Of a stretch of 64,000 bases of DNA, positions 13,301 through 25,300 are shown one piece after another; positions within the stretch are counted from its first letter, which is position 1, and every line of letters starts with the position of its first letter. Origin of the DNA: Atherinomorus stipes (taxonomy: Eukaryota; Chordata; Actinopteri; Atheriniformes; Atherinidae); assembly GCA_023101725.1 (NCBI GenBank), contig JALJCO010010476.1:310001-374000 (forward strand), in the 5' to 3' direction. The notes under the pieces are model-generated. The model ran no database searches and was not told where the DNA came from. It was given only the letters and a program-made list of their open reading frames with translations. A program made the position numbers and the translations under genes.

Positions 13301-16300
13301 AGCAGTACACGGATGGACAGCCCAGAGAGCTAATAAGAAGTTGTCTCCACATGGAACCAAGACGTGGTTACCGCGAAGCAAAGAAGCTCTTAAAGGAGCA
13401 TTTTGGAAATGGATATAAGATTTCTATGGCTTACATTGACAAGGCACTGAACTGGCCGACCATCAAGCCCGATGATGGAGAGGCGCTTCACTCCCCTTGG
13501 CCTCTTCCTCACTGGATGCCTCAACGCCATGGACGACTTGGAGTATATGGAAGAGCTCGACAGCGTGTCTAACATGAGAGCTATCGTTGCCAAGCTTCCA
13601 TATAAGCACAGAGAAAGATGGAGGAGCAAAGCCTACGCTCTCCTAGAGAAAGAACAATGCAGAGCCAAGTTCAGCGACCTTGTAGACTTTGTTAACCTGC
13701 TAGCCAAAGAAGCCTTGCACCCTATTTTTGGCCACATCACTGATGGAAATAAGGGCCAAGATAAGGCTCACAAGGATGAGAGGTCTACTAGAAAGAGTGG
13801 TGTTCGAAGAAGCTTTACTACTGCGGCTACAGGAGTCACGAACCTGGCAGAGACTAAGACCCAGGCTAAGGGGAGCTCTTTCAGCGCTTTCACAAACCCC
13901 TGCCTCTTCTGCCAAGGAGAACAGCACACCATGGAGAACTGTAAGAGAATGAGAAAGTCCCTTCACATAGATAAAATAGACTTTTTAAAGAAGCATGGAC
14001 TATGTTTCAGCTGCCTGAAACAGGGACATATGGCTAAGGCCTGCAATGAAAGGATGAGCTGTCAAATCTGTAAGCTCTCTCACCCAACAGTTCTGCATAT
14101 TAAGAGCAAAGATCAAAAAACATCTGGTGAAGTAAAGTCAAAGAAAGAGTCATGTCATGATGCATCTAAAGAAACACATCTCAAGGTTGAGGCTACAGAA
14201 GAGGTCAGTTCAGTGGTCAGCGGATGCATCAGGGCAGAGACTAGTACCTGCAGAGCTACTGGGGCCGGCAACATGAACAGTATTCTACCTATCATCCCAG
14301 TCCATATTAAGGCCAAGAAAGGCAATAAGGCTATTGCTACCTACGCGTTCCTTGACCCAGGTAGCAACGTCACCTTCTGCACTGAAAGACTGATGGCCTC
14401 GCTGAACATCACTGGCAGAAAAACCAGTATCCTGCTGAAAACCATGGGAGGTGAGCAGATCGTGAGCAGCCAGGTGGTGTCTGGCTTGGAGATTAGCTGC
14501 ATGGATAATGACGACTACCTGGAGCTGCCCAACATCTACTCCCAGAAGGAGATTCCAGCTCACAAACAGAACATCCCACTACAAGAGGAAGTGAACCAGT
14601 GGCCTCATCTCAGTCAAGTAAAGATTCCAAAGATTCACGCAGAAGTTGGCCTCCTCATCGGAACAGACGTGCCCAAGGCTATGGAGCCATGGCATGTAAT
14701 ACCCAGCGTGGAAGATGGGCCATATGCGGTGAAAACCCGACTAGGCTGGATCGTCAACGGGCCCCTCCGAGGAGACTCTGGCTGTGAAACTACAACTGGA
14801 CTCATACCGGTCACCTCCAACCGCACATCAGTGGTTACCCTGGATGAGCTGTGGAGTCAGCAGTTTAGGAACGACTTCCCAGAGTGCCAAGATGAGAGAC
14901 TGGCGATGTCGAGGGAGGACATCCAGTTTCTGGAGATGGTTTCACAGTCTGCTAGACTTACTGAGGGTCACTACAGCATCGGTTTGCCACTGAGGAATGC
15001 AGCCCTCAGGATGCCGAACAACAGGAAGGTTGCTGAACAGCGAGCTCTCAACCTAAAGAAGAAGTTCATAAAGAACCCTCAGTTCCAGGCTGACTACGCT
15101 GCATTCGTAGAAGACTGGATTGTAAAGGACTATGCAGTCAGGGTTCCTAAAGAGGACCTCTGCCGCAGCGATGGTAGGATTTGGTACCTGCCTCATCACG
15201 GCGTGTATCATGCCAGGAAGAAAAGGATCCGTGTGGTGTTCGACTGTGGGGCATCATACCAAGGAACCACTTTGAACGACCAGCTGCTGCAGGGACCTTA
15301 TCTGACCAGTACTCTGCTCGGTGTCATCACAAGATTCAGGCAGGAGGAGGTAGCTGTCACTGCGGATGTGGAGGCCATGTTCCACCAAGTCAGGGTACCG
15401 GATGAGGATGCCGACCTTCTCCGGTTTCTCTGGTGGCCCTCAGGTGACATTGACCAGGACCTTGCAGAGTATAGAATGAGAGTGCACATATTCGGTGCTA
15501 CCTCCTCTCCGAGTTGTGCCACTTTCGCCCTACAGAAGTGTGCGCAAGACCACAGAGAACAGTACAGCTCCACTGGAGTCGACACCGTGCTGCGCAACTT
15601 TTACGTCGACGACTGCCTTAAATCAGTTCATTCTGAAGAAGAAGCAGTTTCCTTGTGCAACGAACTGAGAGAAATCCTGGCCTCAGGAGGATTTCGGCTC
15701 ACGAAGTGGGTTAGCAATAGCCGCTCCGTGCTGTCCGCTATCCCTGCGAAGGAAAGAGCTGAGGAGCTAAGGGACCTGAATCTCGACCTAGATAAGCTCC
15801 CTGTCGAGCGAGCCTTGGGAGTCCGTTGGTGTACGGAGAGCGACAGCTTCAAGTTCAAGATAGTCTTGCAAGCAAGAACACTCACCAGAAGAGGCATCCT
15901 CTCCGTTGTTGGCTCAATCTACGACCCACTGGGCATCCTAGCTCCAGTGGTCTTGAATGCAAAGAGGATCCTCCAAGAACTCTGTCGTCTCAAGCTGGGA
16001 TGGGATGACAACATCCCTGAACACCTTGCTCAACAATGGACTAGTTGGATGGAGGACCTTCGCCTGCTGGAGGATTTCGGTGTGGCTCGGTGTTTCAAGC
16101 CTGAGGGTTTCGGTGATGCTACATTCAATCAGCTGCATCACTTCGCAGATGCTAGCCAAGAAGGCTTCGGAACAGTGAGCTATCTGCTACAGAAGAACAA
16201 CGACAGGCTACATGTTGCCTTCGTTATGGCTAAGGCCAGAGTGGCGCCGCTCAAGCCCCTCACCATCCCACGCATGGAGCTTGTGGCGGCCACCCTAGCT

Positions 16301-19300
16301 GCACGTATGGACTGCACCTTAAGATCAGAGATGGAGCTTCGTCTACAGGAATCTGTGTTTTGGTCCGACAGCACCACGGTGCTCAAATACATCAGAAACA
16401 GAACTAGCAGGTTTCGCACCTTCGTCGCCAATAGAGTTGAGACCATCCTGGAGCTTTCAGAAGAAAGACAATGGCGATATGTTAATACGGAGCAGAATCC
16501 TGCTGACTTCGCATCTAGAGGACTAAGCTCGGAGTCTTTCCTGCGCTGCAGGACATGGATACAGGGGCCGGATTTTCTTACCAAGCCTGAGGAGGAATGG
16601 CCACAAAACCCTGATAACTTTGGGGACCTAAGCATTGAGGACCCAGAAGTGAAGAAAGCTGTGGTCTACACTACTGCAGCCAAAGAACAGTTGGACACAG
16701 TTCAGCAGCTCCTAGAGTACTACTCTACTTGGGACCGCCTTAGAAGAGCGGTCAGTTGGATGCTGAAGCTGAAATGCACGCTGCTGATTCTGTGCCGAAA
16801 GAGAAAGGAATTGAGTGCCTCACTCGCGCACTCTGAGGTTCAGACGGAGATGAGAACCTTCAAGGCGAACCTACCAAAGACCAACCTCTCGGTGGAAAAC
16901 TTGAAAGAAGCTGAGATGGAGATCGTTCGCTTCTGTCAGCAGCTGAAGTACTACAACGAAATATCCGCTCTTCAGAGGGGAGATGGTGTTAAGCTGAGCA
17001 GTCACATCTGCAGGCTCAAACCTGTGCTGCAGGATGGAGTCCTCAGGGTAGGAGGGAGACTCAGCAGATCGGCGATGCCGGAAGAGGCCATGCATCCTGC
17101 CATCCTACCTAAGGACTCTCCTGTAACAGAACTTATTCTCAGGGATATTCATGAGAGTGTGGGTCACAGCGGGCGCAACCATGTGCTATCCAAGCTGCGA
17201 ACTAAGTACTGGATCCCTGGCGCTCATGCAGCCATAAGAAGAGTCCTCTCTAGATGTGTCACATGTCGACGCTCGCATGGTACCGCAGGACAACAGCAGA
17301 TGGCGGACTTGCCCCAGGACAGAGTGCTCCCGGATGAACCCCCCTTTACCAACACTGGGGTTGACTACTTTGGTCCATTCGAAGTTAAGCGGGGCAGAAG
17401 CGTTGTGAAGAGGTGGGGTGTTATTTTCACCTGTTTAGCCATCCGTGCTGTCCACATCGAGGTGGCATCATCTTTGGACACGGACTCTTTTATCCATGCT
17501 CTTCGGCGCTTCCTCGCAAGGAGAGGCCAGGTGAAGATCCTACGCTCGGACAACGGGACCAATTTTGTTGGTGCTGAGAAGGAGTTAAGGAGAGCCATGG
17601 AACAGTGGAATAGCGCCAAGATTGAAAGTAGTCTACGTCAGCGGGGAGTCCAGTGGATTTTCAATCCCCCGACCGGTTCTCACCACGGTGGGATCTGGGA
17701 ACGGATGATCCGGTCGGTCCGGAATATCCTCAGCACAACGTTAAAGCTCCAGTCCCTGGATGAAGAAGGCCTGCACACCCTCTTGTGTGAGGCAGAAGCC
17801 ATCATAAACAGTCGACCTATTACTAGAGCTTCTAACGACCCGTCGGACCTGGAAGCATTAACCCCCAACCATCTCTTGCTCCTCAAGTCAAAGCCTTCAC
17901 TACCTCCAGGCCTCTTCGTGAAGGACGAGCTCTACTCCCGTAAGAGGTGGAAACAGGTCCAGTATATGACAGACATATTCTGGAAACGATGGACAAGAGA
18001 ATATTTACCTCAGCTACAAGAGCGCCAGAAGTGGACTCGTGTGTCTCGCAACCTCGCTGAGGGAGATGTTGTCCTTATCGTTGACGACTCTGCACCCCGA
18101 AATTCCTGGGTCCTGGGCAAGGTTATCGAGGTTGTTCCTGACAAGGCTGGGCTGGTGCGTCGAGTTCGCGTCAGGACAAAGACATCCATCCTAGATAGAC
18201 CCATCACTAAGGTCTGTCTTCTCCAAGAAGCTCCATGAGGCGGTGGTAAAGACCGTCCTCCTACGGTGCGCCATGTGCTGGTAACCTCTGGCGCCAGGAA
18301 CTGATTTACCCAGCATAAGAGACATTTGTTAGTTAACTTGAGTGTTTTGATTTAGTTGGCTCCTTGTGTGTTAATGTGGGTAATTGTCTCTTATTAGGAG
18401 AGAAATTAGGGGCCGGTATATAGGAGCCAAAGCGCACTTAATAGTATTTTTTATTTTTTATTTGTAAGAGGCTCATATTTACCTGTATTGTACTTCAGTT
18501 TTATTCAGCCAAGAGCCTGTTTTCGGTAATAAGTGTCATTATCATTTGCTAGGCTCATAGATATCTGAGTATGCTGATTAATAGATTAAGCATGGGAAAT
18601 GTTTAATTTAGACCTATATTAGCGTACTATTGGTTTGCTGCCTCTTTAAGAGACCTGCGTACTGTCTTCATGCGCCTTTCTGCAGCGTTTGTTTTTCCGG
18701 GTCAGTGCGCCGGAAGTAAAGGGTAGAGACGGAGGCTAAACAGTTTTGTACCGTAGCCGTAGCCGTACTTATAAGTTTATTAGGCCAGTATCAGCCAGCT
18801 TTGAACATTGTTAACCGTGGTTTAACCTTGGATCACTCCTGTAACGGGACAGCCCTGTGGAACAAAATAAATGTTCGTCTGACGTCCTTTACACCGGAGT
18901 ATTGTGGAGTTCTTCACGGCTAACAACTTAGCCGCTACAGCACGAGTAACACAAACAGCGTCTCAATTACCTCCGGCCCTCACAGGACATGAGCACAGCC
19001 TACCTATAAACAGACAAAAACTACTTTTCTTTTCATTTAAAACACCCAATATACCTACATGGCCAAAATGACGTCAGTTATTGCTGTAAATTTTGATGTT
19101 GGTAAATACCCACATAGGCAAAATGATGGTACAGTAGTTATTGCTGTAAATTTCGGTGTTACTAAATTTTTGGTTTATCACTTACTGTCTGATGTATTTG
19201 TTATCTATGTCTGATAGGGATGCAACAATACATGTATTCGTATCGAACCATTCAATACAGGTGTACCGAATCGTGAGCACATGCATCAAACGATACAGAA

Positions 19301-22300
19301 TTTGTAATTTATCTCATCAACTCGTCTTCTGATGATGAGCTTTGTGTTGAAAGCTCAGTGGATCTGCGATCCACTACTCTACCTAGGTCGCATTGTTGAG
19401 TGCAGATCCTCTGAGCGCATCCAACATTTATTCTCTCAAGGTAGTGAAGCAAGCTATAACAAATTAGCTCGTTACAACATGCTCCCTCAATTATACCTGC
19501 AGTTGAAGCTCCTCCACCATCATTCAGATCTGGTGTTTGGAACTACTCTGGTTTTCATGTCAAGTATAACCCTGATTTAAGTGTGTCGTGGACAAAAGCA
19601 CAACAGTTGATAAAAGCATGAAAATTCCTTTTTTGTATCGAAAAAATATCGAACCATTACACTAAAGTATCAAACCAAACCATGAATTTCTTTGTATGGT
19701 TGCGCCCCTAATGTCTGGTAGATTATTCATTATGTTATTCTAAAATCATTGTTACTTGTGAGAGAGGATGCAGTATAGAAGCTTTATAAAGAAGTTACAG
19801 TTCTGTCAAAACCCTAATATGAACTATGACTAAGACCTTGGGACCAAGATTTGGTGGCAGGGGTGTTTAGTCTGACAGATGCCCTTCATCAAACATCTCT
19901 ACCTCTGGCAAAGCTAACAAAAGCATCCTGTCAACTGTACATCTTTATACATATTCTACTAGTCAGAGTTGGCTCTGAAATTGAATTCACTTGAGTTGTA
20001 GATGACTAACGGAGAGGAAGCGCTTTGTGCTGCTGGCTCACAACAGGATTAGGTCCCCAAGTAACCCAAGTCTTCTTGACAGAGGAGATGTCCTGTGTGT
20101 AAGAAAGGTCCTCTTTGTGAAGTAAAGGGGACATCCACTTTCAACATTTATCACCTTCATTTGGGTTTAAAAGAAAAATTAGGATGAAGAGAGCTTCTAA
20201 CGCAATCAAGCCAAATATTGAATGTTAATTTATCACAAAAAAATATATATTTAATGTCCCTTGTACTCAAACTCTACAGTAAGAAATTGGGTCAGGATTG
20301 TATGCATTTAATCATTAAGAAGATTTTTATGCTCATAGGCTGCTAACATAGTCAAACTTCAGTAGGTCATTTAAATGCTGCATTCCCATTTCTGCTGTGT
20401 CAGTGTAAAAGTTTGTAATACCTTCTGCATTATGGATATTGCACCACTGCCTTGAATTATATCAAGTCTTTACAATAAAGTGGTTATTTTTTCTAAACTG
20501 CAGTTAAATCTAAGACTAATGTCACTGTGAAATGCAATGTCATTCAACAAAACCATTTAACCTGTAAATCGTTAGTCATTTGTGCATTAGCAATTTAAAG
20601 GTTTGTATCATCTAGTGTTTACTGTCTCTCTGCACCTCATGGTATGGTGAAAAGCCAAGAGTTACTGAACGATTTGCACTACCAGCTGTTGGTGTGTTAT
20701 CTGCTTGGGGACAAAGCCTGCACAGTCATTTTCAAAGTAGTTATCTCCTATATTGAAAGAGGTTGGCATGAGTTTTGAGTAATTTTAAACACAGCAGACT
20801 TGGTGGTCAAAAAGAGTTTACAGAACAATGTCACAACCCAGGATCTGCACCTGCTACTTTGCCCCACCCCCCACAGAGTCACAGGAAGCAATTACAGTCC
20901 TTTTTTGCCACTTTGTTCTTACTTGAACACACAGAACATGGGTAAAGATTGTACAGTCTGTTGTTACTAAAGGAATAAACCACAACCATTGATTTGCTCT
21001 CTTGCCTCCCATCTTTTTTTTTTTTTTTTTTTAAATCATTATGCATCTGGTCTATAGACTTCTCACCTGTGTTAAAGCACAGTTTCCAGACAAATATGAA
21101 AGTACAATTATGTGGTGTGTCTTTAAAAGTCAGCTAAAATAAACCATTAGTGTTATGCTTCCCATTTCCTTGCTGAGATGGGTCTTTTGTGTAGGAAAGT
21201 GCCCGGCTTGGCTCCACCCTCATCCAACTAGCAGAGAGGATCTGAGTTCTCCTCAGCCACCTGGGCTATTTGGTGGCAAGACAGGGCAGAATACTAATGC
21301 AGTCAGCTCAATGCTGCTCATTAAACGGCCTGTATGGGTTGAGTGTTTGGCTGATTGTAATTGCTTTGAACATTTTAATTTTGTGATTACAGACAAACAC
21401 TTTAGAGAATGCCAGTTTCACTACTATGTTAAAAGTTTTGCAGCTCTTGCAAGAGAAACAGTACGGTTTTGTAGGCCATTTATAGACTAACCTGCTGAAC
21501 CTGTTTATGTACTGCACTCCCTTTGGAAATTTGATTCTGTTCTCTGACTCCACCTCTTCCTGCTTTAGGTTTTACATTAACACCTTGTTTCAGAAAGGCA
21601 AACATGAACTTTGTTGAAATTGACTAAAACGGTTTTAGAGGCTGATGTCAATTATTTAGGAAAAGTGTGGCTGATGGTTGGATTTTTAATGTCTTTTTGA
21701 TTTTCATAAAACATAGCTGATACTGAACCACCTAGAGACAGAACAGCTAACATCCAGTCAAGTGATAGTAAACAAACTAGCAACATGTTTTAGCTAACTC
21801 CAAGCAAGGAAACAACTAATTGGCCATACATGCATACCATGCTAAGTGCAAGTTTGTGTTTTTTTTTCTATCCGGTCTGGTTATTCCATTGAAAAAGCTT
21901 TGGGCTAATATGGTTCATAACTTTTTTTGAACCATACATTTTTTACATTTTAAAGTTTGATGGGTAAAGCTACCACTTTGTCCAAAAATCTAATTCCAAC
22001 AAATTTGGAATGTCATGGCCATGATTCAAATATGTTCAGCCAGTTCAAAGGAAAAAAAACAAGATATTACAAATAAGAAAATTAATTATGGTTGCTCTGA
22101 TTGATATGAACACAACATTTAACAGCAGAAAGCATTATGTTCTTGTTTCTTCAAGAAATATATTTTTGACCCTATGGATAGGAACATAACTTATGGATAG
22201 GAATAACATCATTGCATACTGACAAGGCCTGCTTCAATGGTGTGTTCATTTCCTGTTTACCTGCCTCGTAAAATAATCTGCTAGTTTGTGGTGTCATTCA

Positions 22301-25300
22301 CAGTCAGTGTACACAGGAAACACTACAGATATATTATGCTGTCTTGTTTGGTGTGTTTACCTTGGATCTAAAAACTGGGCTCCACGCCTTTTTTTTTTTT
22401 TCCTAATTACTCTGTAATCTGTGCTGGCTGCCACCACTGCCCCAGCTCACTCTCACAGCATGTTTTGATTTGTTGTCTTTTTTGTGGGCTCGTTTACATT
22501 ACAAGCCCCCCTATCCAGTGGTCAGCCCTTGTGTTTTTTGCCCTGGCAAGAGATTTCTTTGGTTTGCTTTTCCTCGCAGCTGCTGACTCATTTCCCACAC
22601 TGGTATTCAGTTGTATGGAGGGAATGAGGGAAGGATGGAAAGAGTTTCATTTTGGGTGTGGGATACATATGTACATCTGTGGATGTGGGCTCCCATAAAG
22701 AAGACAGATCACTACAGTTGTTGAAGATAAATAAAAGGCCTTCACATCTTGCTTATGGTTAGGTTGTAGGAAAAAATGGAGATGATGGCTGGCTTTTACA
22801 GTCTGTTGATCATATCGAAGCCCCAGTGATCAGCAATGATTGAACGGGGGGGGGTTGGGGTGACTTTGGAGGAAAACATTTTTTTAGTTTAAATGTATGA
22901 AATATTGTTTTTTGTTTTAATTTAATCCAGTTGTTTGACTGTTGGATTGTGGAATCTGCTAACGGGTAACTGAACTTTGTGCAATAGGAAGAGTCTAATG
23001 AGCAGGCCGATTTTGTCTTTCTTGCAAACATAACAGTGGTTAAGTGATAAGGTTTCAGCAGAGAACAGAACATTGTTTGAAAAGGGCGCTAGTAGTCCAT
23101 GGCAACAGAAAAGTCAGACATGAGAGATCAAGGGGAGGTAAGGGGGAGAAGAACAGTTAATACCATGGGATGGGATGCAGAAGTGCTGTCTATACTCTAT
23201 TAACCTACATTTGGAACCCTTAATTACTAAAGTCTCCAAAGTCTAAACTCAAAAGCATCTTTTATCCTTGATGACATTTCTGTGTGCTCTAGTTCCACAA
23301 ATCCATTTTTAACAATGTAAATGGATAAGCTTTGTCACATATCTAGTGTTTCTTTCAAGTTTGTTTGTCAAAGGCATGCAGTGTCAGTGAGACTGTAAAA
23401 CTCTAAGGTCTACTTTAAACATAGGAACTGGTATAGCTGCATGTTGCATAAACATTTAAATAGGGATGGAGTCAGACGGTCCACTTGGACCGATAAGCTT
23501 CAGCCCTATCAGTCCTGTTAACAGTTCCTTAAGTTAAGGTCATACTCATCTTTTGCAGGAGACTAATTAACCTCAAGCCAAATAATTGTATTACCAGCCC
23601 CTCATCCTTAACAAGCAGCACACACGCTGCAGATTTTTTTCAGAAACAGTCATTCTGGCATATATATAAAGAAGAAAATAATATATTGCAATATATATTG
23701 TTACCGTGCATACTAGTTCAGGTAATACCGCGATATAGATTTGAGGCTACATTGCCCAGCCCTAGTGGAAGGTCATCTGTGCATACTCACTGTAAAATTG
23801 GTAACAAGTTATCAACTACAAAATAAAGACATGCTTGGGCTACAAAGTGTGATCTCTGGATATACTACTATGATTAGAATTAAGTAACTGAAACACCACT
23901 ACGCATTTGCCCGTGGTTTACCTGTTTTTACCTCTGCACAACCAATTGTGTAGCTTATATTACAACACTAGCTGGATTAAATAAGGGCAGGAGTGACTAG
24001 CAGTGGTACTGTACGTCCCATCAAGAACTTGCCTGGGTAACTGCAGCTGTTTGTAAATACTTCTGCAGCACTGATGTTTTCTCTTTTTTTTTTTTAGTTC
24101 TCAAAATTCTCTATTCAGACAGTATGGTCATTTCTTCTCCTTTGTTTTTATTGTCCTCTGCAGAATATTCATGCAAATCTGGCATCAACTGAAAGTAATC
24201 ACAGATCAAATTTATAATTTTCTCTGTTATAATTTGTTAATGCAGATAATGGCATGGTGTTATGCAGTCTTGATTTGTTTCACATATTTTTTAAAATTGC
24301 TTGTAATGTTTGAAAAACAAGGCACAATTTTAGCAACATTGACAACACTTAAAAAAACACTTTTTACAGACTGATTAATGAAGGGCATTCCTGCCTGAAC
24401 TGCAATGGTGCAACAGTGTGCACATTCAAGCTGTCTAATCTTATTGTCTCATCTTACTAGGTTACATACTACATTACTGAGGTACCTGTCAAATGGACCT
24501 AATCATAATGTACATCTTGTTTTCTGGGTAATACAGTGTGAATCCTCCTATTGACTTACTGATAATCATTAGGAAGAAGTTATAGAAATTCACTTTGAAA
24601 TGTGGACAGCTTCTTGAGTTGTTCTGGAAACTTATCAGCACCGTTTTGAACTTCACTCAAATGCTGCGTAGTCAGGAGACAGAAAGAGAGAAGGAGATTT
24701 TGCTTCACGTTGGTACTCAAGTCTTGACATGCTCACAGTGTAAATGTTTATTTGATTATCATCATATAATAATTATGTGGTTCATGTCTCAATCAGTATC
24801 CATATACTTCCAAAAGTTTTATTGTTTTTTAAAATGTTTTGTGGGAAATTAGTAGGCTTTTCACAATAATATAATTTCTAACTAAGCATTTACCAAAGAA
24901 AATACTCAATACTATACCTCACATGGGGGACGGTGAGAGGGGAGGGACAGAGACAAGACATAAAGGCATCGATTCGTTCTTTCTATAAGTTGCGAGTTAC
25001 CAAATCCTGCCTTTCAGTGTGAATGGCAGAGGTTGGTCAGAGTTTTTACAGAACTGCAGCTCTCACAGAGGTCTGACTTTTTCCTTCCTGTTTATGAATA
25101 CATGATGTATTGACTACTATCAGGATGGAAGGACCATTTCACCCAGTATCACAAAAAGTGTTTCTGAGCAGAATCACCAACTCTTGCTTTAAGAATAACT
25201 CAAATGTGCACATAAAAGCATTCATTCATTCAGCATAAAAGCAACTCATACCATTATTTAAAAAAGCAATTTGGCAGAAAAACATTAAAATAATGCCATA

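Larger units (their letters stand above)
11372..18984 (+). mobile_element. BEL/Pao LTR retrotransposon, near-complete (7.6 kb)
   Basis: Direct 566-bp LTRs bound the element at 11372-11937 and 18419-18984. I saw no difference between them by eye. The host target GGACA is duplicated outside (11367-11371 and 18985-18989). The internal region codes for a gag protein and a pol polyprotein in the order protease, reverse transcriptase, RNase H, integrase, the BEL/Pao order. It lies in sense inside intron 1 of the neurabin gene. Matching LTRs imply a recent insertion. A one-base frame offset between gag and pol (about 13489-13503) is the only obvious coding break. An envelope-like ORF is not visible. 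Confidence 0.92.

Noticed and set aside
11219..23766. The GGGCTGGGC ends at 11219 and 23766 as two ends of one large transposon
   Set aside because: They face each other, but the 8-bp flanks do not match and no transposase lies between them. Separate copies are simpler.
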